Shown in pieces: positions 17,776 to 26,034 of a stretch of 64,000 bases of DNA (position 1 is the stretch's first letter; each line of letters starts with the position of its first letter). Source of the DNA: Gammaproteobacteria bacterium (lineage in GTDB: Bacteria > Pseudomonadota > Gammaproteobacteria > Steroidobacterales > Steroidobacteraceae); the NCBI GenBank assembly GCA_009926865.1, contig RFOD01000005.1, positions 1 through 64,000 of the forward strand. Direction: 5' to 3'. Below the pieces are notes generated by a model. The model was given only the letters and a program-made list of their open reading frames with translations. It was not told where the DNA came from and made no database searches. The translations under genes and the position numbers were made by a program.

Positions 17776-18705
17776 GTGAGCACGACCTCCGTCACCCGGC
17801 CAGACAGCACCCAACCTGAGAGCGCCCCGCCTAGGCCCGCGGTAGCCCCCCCGGTCCCCGCCATCGACATCGTGGCGGGTATCTGGACCGAAGAGGCGCT
17901 GAGCTATCGACCTGGCTGGCAAGACCAATTCTTTGCCGGAAAGATGAAATCGAAAGCCAATATGCAAGGGCTATCTCTCGACGCTCAGCTCGCGCAGATG
18001 GCAGAAGCGGGTATCGAGCGGGCTTTTCTCTTCGCGCCAAAGGTCGGGCGGTTAGGTCTACCGGGGTCCTTCCATTTACCGTATGAAGTCGTGGCGCGCG
18101 CGGTCGAAAAATACCCAGGCCGTTTTTATGCCATGGCAGGCATTGATCCGTATGAAGGTATGAACGGTGTGCGCGCATTGGAAGATGCTGTCAAGAATAT
18201 GGGTTTTATCGGCGCCCACGTATACCCGCACTGGTTCGACTTGCCGCCCGACCATGCCAAGTACTATCCCTTTTACGCTAAGTGCGTGGAGCTTGGCGTA
18301 CCGATCCAAATGCAGGTCGGACAATCGATGGTCTACGCCAAAGAGGCGCCCATGCGTAGCGTCGGTCGACCCATTTTACTCGACGGCATTGCTTGCGATT
18401 TCCCAGAGCTCAAGCTGATTGGCATTCATGTCGGGATTCCCTGGACGGACGAGATGATCGCGATGGCATGGAAGCACGACAACGTATTCATTGGCTCTGA
18501 TGCACATAGTCCAAAATATTGGCCGGAAGCGTTCGTGCGCTATATCAACTCGTATGGTCAGGACAAAGTATTGTTCGGCACAGACTTTCCCGTACTCGGC
18601 TTCAAACGCACCATGGACGAAGTGCTCAGCCTCGGACTCCGGGAGCAACCGTTGCGTAAGTTCCTACGCGATAACGCGCTGAAGGTTTACGGCCTCAGCG
18701 AATAA
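17776..18705 (+). CDS. Amidohydrolase 2-family protein lacking the usual HxH metal motif
   Basis: 309 residues of the amidohydrolase-related TIM barrel (ACMSD-like, Amidohydro_2). Seen are the strand-end histidine motifs (GAHVYPHWFD, IGIHVGIPW) and the terminal aspartate in LFGTDFPVLG. The strand-1 motif, normally D-x-H-x-H, reads IDIVAGIWTEE here and has no histidine pair. This may mean a changed metal site. The first ~25 residues are proline-rich and likely disordered. The start is GTG at 17776. It probably hydrolyses or decarboxylates a small carboxylic compound for the adjacent CoA pathway, but the reaction is not assignable. Confidence 0.8.
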   Translation: MSTTSVTRPDSTQPESAPPRPAVAPPVPAIDIVAGIWTEEALSYRPGWQDQFFAGKMKSKANMQGLSLDAQLAQMAEAGIERAFLFAPKVGRLGLPGSFHLPYEVVARAVEKYPGRFYAMAGIDPYEGMNGVRALEDAVKNMGFIGAHVYPHWFDLPPDHAKYYPFYAKCVELGVPIQMQVGQSMVYAKEAPMRSVGRPILLDGIACDFPELKLIGIHVGIPWTDEMIAMAWKHDNVFIGSDAHSPKYWPEAFVRYINSYGQDKVLFGTDFPVLGFKRTMDEVLSLGLREQPLRKFLRDNALKVYGLSE

Positions 18706-18755
18706 TCACTAGGCAATAGTAGCCAGGCCCATTCGCTCAGGCCCAGTTACTGAGT

Positions 18756-19985
18756 CTAATCACCGCCATGAGCCACTGACTCGCTCGCCTGCTCAGCCGT
18801 CAAGGCCGCGCGGGTCGACGTTAATTCTTTGATTGTCTCGGCAGACAGCCCAGCCTCTCGTAACACTTGCTCGGTGTGCTCCCCCAACCGTGGAGCGTGC
18901 TTATCAATAGAGGCTTTGGTACTACCGAAATTCACCGGGAAAGACGGCATCCGTAACTTGCCTTCAGTGGGGTGATCCACAAATTGCCAAAACCCTGTCG
19001 CCTCCAGATGCGGATCGGTGGTTAAGCTCTCAAGCGTATTCACCACAATGAGCGGTACCCCCGACTTATCAAAGGCCTTGAGCCAATCCGCTGTGGTACG
19101 AGTCGCCATGATCTCGCCCGTAATTTGATACGTGTCATCAATATTTCGAACCCGATCGGCAAGGGTCAAAAACCGCGGATCCTCAACGAGGTCCATTCGG
19201 TCTGTAATACGACAAAACTTGGCCCAGTGCGCATCGAGGTACGGCAGGATCGCAATATAGCCATCCAGCGTTTTGTAGGGTTTGCGATGGTGGCTCATCA
19301 GACGTACGTAACCCGGCTTACCGAGCGGCGGCTCAAACGTCATGCCCCACAAGTGCTCTGCCATCACGTAGTTCACCATCGTTTCAAACATTGGCACTTC
19401 GAGTTCTTGACCCTCGCCGGTTCTTTCGCGGTGAAAGAGCGCCGCGAGTACCCCATACACGACAGTGAGTGCAGTGGTTTTATCTGCCACGATGGTTGGC
19501 AGATAACGCGGCTCACCGAGCACCATTTCATTGAGCATCGCGATACCGCTGACCGCTTGAATAGAATCATCCAGAGCGCCCAAGCTACCGTAAGGACCCG
19601 CCTTGGCATAACCGTAGGCACCACAGTAGATCAGCCGCGGATTCACTGCGCGCATGTCGTCGTACTCCAAATGGAGCTTGGTCATCACCTGCGGGCGATT
19701 GTTGTGCACAAACACATCCGCATCCTTGACCAAGGCCAGCAAGGCGTCGCGTGCACCTGGCTGATTGAGATCGAGCACGATGCTGCGCTTGTTACGGTTG
19801 CAAGTCAGGTACAGCGCCGACATGCCCGGGTGACGGGACGCGCCCAGCGTACGATTACTATCGCCGCGCGGCTGCTCAATCTTGATGACATCCGCACCCA
19901 TGTCGGCGAGCATCTGACAGGCCCAGGGACCGAGCACTACGCTGGTCATCTCGATAATCTTTACGCCGTGCAACGGACCAGGCAT
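18756..19985 (-). CDS. CaiB/BaiF family type III CoA-transferase (1)
   Basis: 409 residues from the ATG at 19985, chosen because GAAGGAG lies at the right distance. The longer track ORF would cross the divergent promoter. The N-terminus MPGPLHGVKIIEMTSVVLGPW is typical, with DMGADVIKIEQP for CoA binding and the probable nucleophilic Asp in TIVADKTTAL. The family moves CoA from a donor such as succinyl-CoA to an organic acid. It stands alone, convergent to the amidohydrolase and divergent from the EamA permease. Substrate unknown. Confidence 0.88.
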   Translation of the reverse strand: MPGPLHGVKIIEMTSVVLGPWACQMLADMGADVIKIEQPRGDSNRTLGASRHPGMSALYLTCNRNKRSIVLDLNQPGARDALLALVKDADVFVHNNRPQVMTKLHLEYDDMRAVNPRLIYCGAYGYAKAGPYGSLGALDDSIQAVSGIAMLNEMVLGEPRYLPTIVADKTTALTVVYGVLAALFHRERTGEGQELEVPMFETMVNYVMAEHLWGMTFEPPLGKPGYVRLMSHHRKPYKTLDGYIAILPYLDAHWAKFCRITDRMDLVEDPRFLTLADRVRNIDDTYQITGEIMATRTTADWLKAFDKSGVPLIVVNTLESLTTDPHLEATGFWQFVDHPTEGKLRMPSFPVNFGSTKASIDKHAPRLGEHTEQVLREAGLSAETIKELTSTRAALTAEQASESVAHGGD

Positions 19986-20073
19986 CCCGATATCTCCTTC
20001 GCTTGCAAACCGTCCACTCATGGCGTGTCGTTGCGTTGCGCACCTTCGTGCGCACTGACTACGGCACCCCCGT

Positions 20074-21066
20074 GTGAATGATACGCTTGGCGTCATGTCC
20101 GAAGCACCGCCGACCGTCCCCCGTCTCCCACAGGCGGTCTCTCTCATGGACCCCATCGGGGCCAGCGCGGTCATGGTCGCGGCTATGCTGTTCGCTACCA
20201 AGGGAATTTTTGCCAAACATCTCTATGACATGGGTGTCTCGGTGGAAGCCGTGGTCACAGTCCGTGCAGTGCTCGCCCTACCGCTATTTTGGTGGTTTGC
20301 CATTTACCGCGAGGGTTTACGCAAAATTCTTGATACCCCTCGTGAGGCGCTTATCGCAGCGGCAGCCGTGGGCGCACTTTGCTATTATTTTGGCGCGCTG
20401 ATCGATTTCATTGCCTTGACCATGATCGATGCCAGCATCGAAAGGGTCTTAATTTTTAGCTATCCCGCGATGGTGGTCATCGTCACGTGCTGGCGAGACC
20501 GGGCTTGGCCGAGCCCGGCCGTGACAACCGCGACGCTTCTGACCTACCTCGGTATTTTCTTCACCATGGGTGGCTTCGATCTCATCGAACTTAAGGCCAA
20601 TCTATTGGGAGCGATGCTGGTGATTGGTTCGGCGATGACTTATACAGTCTACTTTTTGATCAGCGAAAAATATACTCGTCAGATCGGCAGTTCGCGCTTT
20701 GCTTTATTTGCGATGACGGCGGCGCCTGCCTGCCTCGTACCGCATTTTCTTTGGACTCAAGATGTCGGCAGCTTGAGCGAGATCTCCGCGAGCGGCTGGG
20801 CATTGCTGCTTGCTCTCGGTGTGCTCTGCATGTTCTTTCCCGCCCTTTTACAGGCCGAGGGCGTACGTAGAATCGGCGCGCAGTTAGGTGCGGTACTCTC
20901 GACAGCCGGACCACCCACGACGGTGGTGATCGCGTGGCTGACGCTTGATGAGCGACTCAATCTTTGGCAATGGCTAGGGATGGCCTTGATCGTTCTTGGG
21001 ATTTTGGCGCTTGATCTTGCCCGCAGCCGCGGAGCCTTGGTCGCAACTCCATCATCTAGCCAGTAA
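20074..21066 (+). CDS. DMT superfamily (EamA) inner-membrane transporter
   Basis: Up to 330 residues with ten predicted membrane spans in two EamA repeats. The second repeat contains the family feature near residues 265-310 (LSTAGPPTTVVIAWLTLDERL). Start is GTG at 20074 or ATG at 20095. EamA proteins export or import metabolites and amino-acid-like compounds. Its position in the catabolic cluster suggests movement of the pathway substrate or a product, but direction and ligand are unknown. It converges on gntR with only ~13 bases between the stops. Confidence 0.85.
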   Translation: MNDTLGVMSEAPPTVPRLPQAVSLMDPIGASAVMVAAMLFATKGIFAKHLYDMGVSVEAVVTVRAVLALPLFWWFAIYREGLRKILDTPREALIAAAAVGALCYYFGALIDFIALTMIDASIERVLIFSYPAMVVIVTCWRDRAWPSPAVTTATLLTYLGIFFTMGGFDLIELKANLLGAMLVIGSAMTYTVYFLISEKYTRQIGSSRFALFAMTAAPACLVPHFLWTQDVGSLSEISASGWALLLALGVLCMFFPALLQAEGVRRIGAQLGAVLSTAGPPTTVVIAWLTLDERLNLWQWLGMALIVLGILALDLARSRGALVATPSSSQ

Positions 21067-21079
21067 TCGATTGCACCAC

Positions 21080-21847
21080 CTATTCAGTAACCCAGGCAGA
21101 ACCTGATGGCGCACGCTTAAGATTAAAGGCGTACGTGAATCGAGACGCCGGATGTCGGGCGACCGTACAGAGCAGCAGTTCATCAGAGGCGCTCAAGTAG
21201 CGCCGAAGTACTTCAAGCGTAGGGGATGACCGCTCCACCTGCAAACCCTCAGCGCTTTGCGTATCCAAAGAAACCGAGCGGATTTCTACCTCCACGCGCT
21301 GGACGCGACGTCCATAACGCTTTTCGATGAGCTCAAATACGCGGCCGGTGTGCTGACCCACAATGGGCGCGACCGCCGCATAATCGGCTGGCAAATAAAT
21401 ATCGGACCAGCCAATAGCTTCGCCGCCGCTCGCGAGATAGCGCTTCGCCGAGACGCGATACCACCCCTCACCTGGCGGAACGCGAAGCTGACGCGCGAGC
21501 GCGCCATCAATCGTGACCGGCTCGATGCACACCGCCTCCAATCGACTGCCAGTCGGGTAGCGCATCAGCTCGGCGGGTGAGCCTAGATGTTGCACCGTCG
21601 CTTTGATGGGCTCTTGCGCGATCACGACCGTGCCAATGCCACGCGCGCGACTGATCAGACCCCATTCGCTCAGACGCCGCAGCGCTTCGCGGACCGTGTA
21701 GCGGCTGACCCGGTAACGCGATACCCACTCGTGCTCACCAGGGAGGATACTGCCGACTGGGTAGCGACCGCGGGCGATGTCCGTCGCTAGGCGCTCAGCG
21801 AGTTGCTGATAACGTGGTGTCTTCACCCGATGTGCATTCGCATTCAT
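21080..21847 (-). CDS. GntR-family regulator, HutC subfamily (UTRA ligand domain)
   Basis: 255 residues from the ATG at 21847 (MNANAHRV); the upstream track start lies in the intergenic region. The N-terminal winged helix reads RYPVGSILPGEHEWVSRYRVSRYTVREALRRL. A C-terminal UTRA domain (about 90-250) would bind a small effector. It is divergent from the maoC operon across 79 bases that contain a perfect 10-base palindrome. This strongly suggests it represses that operon, and perhaps itself, until the substrate or a CoA ester appears. Confidence 0.9.
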   Translation of the reverse strand: MNANAHRVKTPRYQQLAERLATDIARGRYPVGSILPGEHEWVSRYRVSRYTVREALRRLSEWGLISRARGIGTVVIAQEPIKATVQHLGSPAELMRYPTGSRLEAVCIEPVTIDGALARQLRVPPGEGWYRVSAKRYLASGGEAIGWSDIYLPADYAAVAPIVGQHTGRVFELIEKRYGRRVQRVEVEIRSVSLDTQSAEGLQVERSSPTLEVLRRYLSASDELLLCTVARHPASRFTYAFNLKRAPSGSAWVTE

Positions 21848-21866
21848 GACGTGGCATCCTACCGTT

Positions 21867-21876
21867 TGTCCGGACA
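21867..21876. promoter_or_regulatory. Candidate GntR operator
   Basis: TGTCCGGACA, a perfect 10-base palindrome midway between gntR (ATG at 21847) and maoC (ATG at 21927). It overlaps a possible -35 (TTGTCC, 21866-21871) for the maoC operon, which would let bound repressor block polymerase. The maoC gene itself has a clear GGAAGGA ribosome site. Confidence 0.55.
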
Positions 21877-21926
21877 TTTGCACAGATATCTCTATCGCCA
21901 CCCATGCCCAATGGAAGGATGCCTGA

Positions 21927-22445
21927 ATGAGCCAGTCCTCAAAGCCGATCGGTCCGCAACGTTTCCGCGAATCTTTTGGTCGTTATTACGAAGATTTCAA
22001 TGTTGGAGACGTATACGAGCATCGCCCGGGACGCACGATTTCTGAAACGGATAACACCTGGTTCACGCTACTGACTATGAATACGCACCCGCTGCACTTT
22101 GATGCGGAATACGGCAAAGCATCGGAGTTCGGTCGTTGCATCGTGTGCTCCCCTCTGACCGTCGCACTGCTCGTGGGCATGAGCGTCACTGACGTGAGTC
22201 AAAAAGCCGTCGCGAATCTCGGTTGGAAAGAGATCCGCATGTCAGCCCCGGTCTTCGCGGGCGACACCTTGTACGCCGAATCGGAGGTCCTCGCCAAGCG
22301 CGAGTCCAACTCACGCCCCACCGCTGGCATCGTGACCGTTCGAACCATCGGTCGTAATCAAGATGGCACCGAGGTCTGCAGCTTCGAGCGTAGCATCCTC
22401 GTCGCCAAACGCGGGCACTCGGTCGAAGATAAGCTGAATTATTGA
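21927..22445 (+). CDS. MaoC-family enoyl-CoA hydratase/dehydratase
   Basis: 172 residues, a single hot-dog fold MaoC protein. The hydratase motif region reads NTHPLHFDAEYG. The classical D-x-N-P-x-H of R-hydratases has Asn in the Asp position, a pattern I associate with mesaconyl-CoA hydratase-like members. It adds water to, or removes it from, a 2-enoyl-CoA or C4/C5 dicarboxyl-CoA. First gene of the operon maoC - acyl-CoA dehydrogenase - two CoA-transferases - TonB receptor, under the divergent GntR. Exact substrate unknown. Confidence 0.85.
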   Translation: MSQSSKPIGPQRFRESFGRYYEDFNVGDVYEHRPGRTISETDNTWFTLLTMNTHPLHFDAEYGKASEFGRCIVCSPLTVALLVGMSVTDVSQKAVANLGWKEIRMSAPVFAGDTLYAESEVLAKRESNSRPTAGIVTVRTIGRNQDGTEVCSFERSILVAKRGHSVEDKLNY

Positions 22446-22492
22446 AGCTTCAAACATTTTGCTTCCAACCTAATTTTCAATTGAGACGCAGC

Positions 22493-23647
22493 ATGAACAC
22501 GTCACCCCTCGATATCGATCAAGACATCCTAGACAGCATTGAGCGCTGGAGTGAACGCGAACTCAAACCGATCGCTAAAAAATACGATCATGCCGATGAA
22601 TATCCCGAAGAAATCGTCGAGCAAATGCGCGAGCTCGGCTTATTTGGCGCGACGATCGCGCCGCAGTACGGTGGGCTAGGACTTAGTGCCTCGACCTATG
22701 CGCGCTTGGTCACCCAAATTGCCTCCATCTGGATGGCGCCCGTCGGTATTTTCAATTCGCATCTAATCATGGCGGCCTGCGTTCAGCGCCACGGCACGGA
22801 TGCCCAAAAAGCACGCTGGTTACCCAAATTCGCGAGTGGCGAATGGCGCGGTGGGATCGGCTTGACCGAGCCCAATGCCGGTACGGATCTACAATCCATT
22901 CGCTCGGTTGCGCGTCGGGATGGCGATTCGTATGTCATCAACGGCACCAAGACTTGGATTACCAACGGCGTCTATGGCTCTCACTTTGCGGTATTGGTTA
23001 AAACAGATCCAGAAGCTACCCCGCGACACAAAGGAATGAGTCTCTTCATCTGCGAAAAAGGCGAAGGTTTTACGGCGGCCAAAAAAATCCGTAAATTGGG
23101 CTATAAATCTATTGATAGCGCGGAACTCGTGTTCACCGATTACCGCGTACCCGCTGATCATCTCATCGGCGGTAGTGAGGGACGCGGCTTTCAACAAGCC
23201 GTCGGCGGTCTTGAACTCGGTCGCATTAATGTTGCCGCTCGTGGCGCGGGAATCGCTCAAGCCGCTTTACGCGACGCACTTCGCTACGCGCAGGAGCGCC
23301 AAACTTTTGGTAAACCGATCGCTCAACATCAAGCCATCCAGCTCAAGCTCGCGGATATGGCGACCCGTGTAGAGGCGTCACGTCTACTGATTGACCAAGC
23401 CGCGCAAAAATATGATACCGGCGAGCGCTGCGATCTCGAATCGAGCATGGCTAAACTTTTCGCCTCGGAAGCCGGTGTCGAGAATAGCCTCGAGGCCATG
23501 CGGATCTTTGGCGGTTACAGCTACTCGATCGAGTACGACGTGGAACGCTACTATCGTGATGCGCCGCTCATGTGCATTGGCGAAGGCACCAATGAAATGC
23601 AGCGGATCATCATTGCCCGCCAGCTCATGGAGCGAAATCCGCTGTGA
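22493..23647 (+). CDS. Acyl-CoA dehydrogenase
   Basis: 384 residues from the ATG at 22493; the track start upstream adds a short non-homologous tail. The ACAD domains are in order: helical N-domain, beta middle domain (GLTEPNAGTD, TWITNGVYGSHFAV) and C-terminal helical domain (ERQTFGKPIAQHQAI). The catalytic base is the Glu of the late GEGTNEMQR motif. It oxidises an acyl-CoA to the 2-enoyl-CoA using FAD and passes electrons to ETF, upstream of the MaoC hydration. Its stop overlaps the GTG start of the next CoA-transferase. Chain specificity is not readable from sequence. Confidence 0.9.
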   Translation: MNTSPLDIDQDILDSIERWSERELKPIAKKYDHADEYPEEIVEQMRELGLFGATIAPQYGGLGLSASTYARLVTQIASIWMAPVGIFNSHLIMAACVQRHGTDAQKARWLPKFASGEWRGGIGLTEPNAGTDLQSIRSVARRDGDSYVINGTKTWITNGVYGSHFAVLVKTDPEATPRHKGMSLFICEKGEGFTAAKKIRKLGYKSIDSAELVFTDYRVPADHLIGGSEGRGFQQAVGGLELGRINVAARGAGIAQAALRDALRYAQERQTFGKPIAQHQAIQLKLADMATRVEASRLLIDQAAQKYDTGERCDLESSMAKLFASEAGVENSLEAMRIFGGYSYSIEYDVERYYRDAPLMCIGEGTNEMQRIIIARQLMERNPL

Positions 23648-24843
23648 CCACACCGCACTTGCCGCTCAAAGGGGTTCGGATTCTGACATTTGAGGCGTTC
23701 GGTGCAGGGCCATTCGGATCCATGTATCTCGCTGACCTTGGCGCAGAAGTCATCAAAATCGAGAATCGAGCCCAAGGTGGAGATGCAACGCGTGGCATGG
23801 GCCCCTATTTTTTGGGCGAACACGACTCGCATTTTTTTCAGACCTTTAATCTCAATAAACGCAGTGTCTGCTTAAACCTGAAGACCGATGCCGGTCGTGC
23901 CGCCTTTGAGCGTCTAGTTGCTCGCTCAGATGCCGTCATGAACAATCTGCGCGGCGATCAACCTGACAAACTCGGTCTGACTTATGACGCACTGAAAGCG
24001 GTTAACCCTCGCATCGTCTGCGCTCACCTGTCCGCCTATGGACGACAAAACGAACGTCGTGCGTGGCCGGGGTATGACTATTTGATGCAAGCCGAGGCGG
24101 GGTACCTCCATGTGACTGGTGAACCGGACACCCCTCCCGCGCGGATGGGCCTCTCGATCATTGACTTCATGACGGGTATCACAACGGCATTAGCCTTGGT
24201 GTCCACTCTGTTGGGTGTCTCCCGTAGCGGAGTCGGTCGCGATATCGATGTCAGTTTGTTTGATGTGGCTTTACACCAACTTTCCTACCCTGGAACGTGG
24301 TACCTCAATGAAAAATGGGTGACTGGGCGAGCACCTCGCAGCGCCCATCCAACGGCGACACCGGTCCAATTATTCAAGACCGCTGACGGCTGGATTTTCA
24401 TCATGTGCATGACAGAAAAATTCTGGCAGGAACTCATGGGGGTACTCGGTCGCCCTGCTCTCGCTGACGATATCCGCTTCAGCACGATGCCCGCACGACG
24501 CGAGCATCGCGAGGCGCTCACCCCACTCTTGGACACTATTTTTGAAACCGACACCACCGCCAACTGGCTGCAGCGTCTACAAGGCGTATTACCTGCTGCG
24601 CCCGTCCATGATCTCGCACAGGCCTTAGAGAACCCATTCCCCATCGCGACAGGGATGATCCGTCATACGCCCCACCCTAAGCGTAACGACTTCAGAAGCT
24701 TTGCAAACCCCATCTTGCTTGATGGCGCACGCTTGCCGGCAAAGTCGGCGCCTGCACTCGGCGCAGACACGGACGCGGTACTCAAAGAATTGGGCTACAC
24801 TGATGACGAGCTCACCGCCCTACAGCAACAAGGTGTGATTTGA
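23644..24843 (+). CDS. CaiB/BaiF family CoA-transferase (2)
   Basis: 399 residues, GTG start overlapping the acyl-CoA dehydrogenase stop by four bases. Family marks: RILTFEAFGAGPFGSMYLADLGAEVIKIE at the N-terminus, DVSLFDVALHQLSYP in the middle, and a probable nucleophilic Asp in SIIDFMTG. A type III CoA-transferase, probably activating the pathway's acid. Adjacent to a third family member; the two could act on different acids or form a heteromer, but that is inference. Confidence 0.88.
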   Translation: MTTPHLPLKGVRILTFEAFGAGPFGSMYLADLGAEVIKIENRAQGGDATRGMGPYFLGEHDSHFFQTFNLNKRSVCLNLKTDAGRAAFERLVARSDAVMNNLRGDQPDKLGLTYDALKAVNPRIVCAHLSAYGRQNERRAWPGYDYLMQAEAGYLHVTGEPDTPPARMGLSIIDFMTGITTALALVSTLLGVSRSGVGRDIDVSLFDVALHQLSYPGTWYLNEKWVTGRAPRSAHPTATPVQLFKTADGWIFIMCMTEKFWQELMGVLGRPALADDIRFSTMPARREHREALTPLLDTIFETDTTANWLQRLQGVLPAAPVHDLAQALENPFPIATGMIRHTPHPKRNDFRSFANPILLDGARLPAKSAPALGADTDAVLKELGYTDDELTALQQQGVI

Positions 24844-24867
24844 CAACGAAGATTGCAGGATGCATGC

Positions 24868-26034
24868 ATGAAACTGGAAGGTTTGCGGGTCGTTGATCTG
24901 TCGCTATTTCTGCCGGGACCCTTTCTCACGCAGATTATGGCGGATCATGGTGCCGAGGTTATCAAGATTGAGCCGCCCGGCGAGGGTGAACCGGGACGTC
25001 ACATTGGCTTAGGCGAAGATGGGAATAGCGTTTTTTATCGCAATACGCACCGCGGCAAAAAAAGCGTTTGTATCAACCTTAAGCATCCAGCCGGTCGCGA
25101 GCTCGTACTTGATCTCTGTGATCGCGCCGATGTCGTGATCGAAGCCTTTCGGCCCGGAGTGGTCGACCGCCTAGGCGTCGGGCCGGGAGTGGTGAGATCA
25201 CGAAATCCCAAAGTGGTCTACTGCTCGATTGCCGCGTTTGGGCAAACGGGACCCTATCGGGATCTGCCCGCTCATGATTTGGCCACCGAAGCACTCGGTG
25301 GCGTGGTGAGCCTCAACCTAGGACAGGACGGCGAGCCCACTCTCCCCCACGTGCCCGTCGCCGATATCAGCGCGTCGCTCTTTGCATTCGGGGGCATCAT
25401 GATGGCGCTCTATCGTCGCCAGCAAACCCAACAAGGCGACTACCTCGATATGTCCATGCATGATGCGGTGCTCGCCTGCACACCGAATGTAACAGGCCCA
25501 GTTTTTGTGGATAAACAAGCACCTGTGGTCAAACAACAACGTAGTTTAGGCGGCGCTGCGTTTTACAATATTTATCGAACGGCAGATGGCCGACACATCG
25601 TGCTCGGCGCCCAAGAAATCAAATTTGTTCGTAACTTACTCACCGCACTGGATCGCCCCGATTTCATTACCCTCTGCGAGCAAGGCCCTGGCGCGCATCA
25701 GCAACCGCTGATCGATTTTTTGCGCACTACTTTTCTCACCCGAACAAGGGATGAATGGGAAGCGTGGTTTCGAGGCAAGGATATCGGATTTGCTGTCGTC
25801 AAAGATTTGCGTGAAGCATTTGATGATCCGCAAGCCGAGGCACGCCAAATGCGCCTACTCGATGCGCAAGGCCGCGAGCATATTGGTCTGGCGGTCAAAT
25901 TCATTGACGAGCCTGGCAGGGCGAATTTCTCGCTCGCCGGAAAAGGCGAGCACAACGATATGATCTTGCGCGAACTCGGCTATGACGAGACAGCCATTCG
26001 CGCGCTTTACGCCGCTGGCACCCTGGAGTCCTAA
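24868..26034 (+). CDS. CaiB/BaiF family CoA-transferase (3)
   Basis: 388 residues from the ATG at 24868, which has AGGA eight bases upstream; the TTG at 24853 is less likely. N-terminal KLEGLRVVDLSLFLPGP and MADHGAEVIKIEPP, with a candidate catalytic Asp in VADISAS. Also contains DMSMHDAVLA. It could be a CoA-transferase or an alpha-methylacyl-CoA racemase-like enzyme; both share the fold. The stop overlaps the start of the following TonB receptor (TAATG), so transport and activation are tightly coupled. Confidence 0.87.
   Translation: MKLEGLRVVDLSLFLPGPFLTQIMADHGAEVIKIEPPGEGEPGRHIGLGEDGNSVFYRNTHRGKKSVCINLKHPAGRELVLDLCDRADVVIEAFRPGVVDRLGVGPGVVRSRNPKVVYCSIAAFGQTGPYRDLPAHDLATEALGGVVSLNLGQDGEPTLPHVPVADISASLFAFGGIMMALYRRQQTQQGDYLDMSMHDAVLACTPNVTGPVFVDKQAPVVKQQRSLGGAAFYNIYRTADGRHIVLGAQEIKFVRNLLTALDRPDFITLCEQGPGAHQQPLIDFLRTTFLTRTRDEWEAWFRGKDIGFAVVKDLREAFDDPQAEARQMRLLDAQGREHIGLAVKFIDEPGRANFSLAGKGEHNDMILRELGYDETAIRALYAAGTLES

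Noticed and set aside
19125-20081. 318-residue plus-strand ORF
   Set aside because: Fully antisense to the well-supported CoA-transferase at 18756-19985; His/Arg-rich shadow composition.
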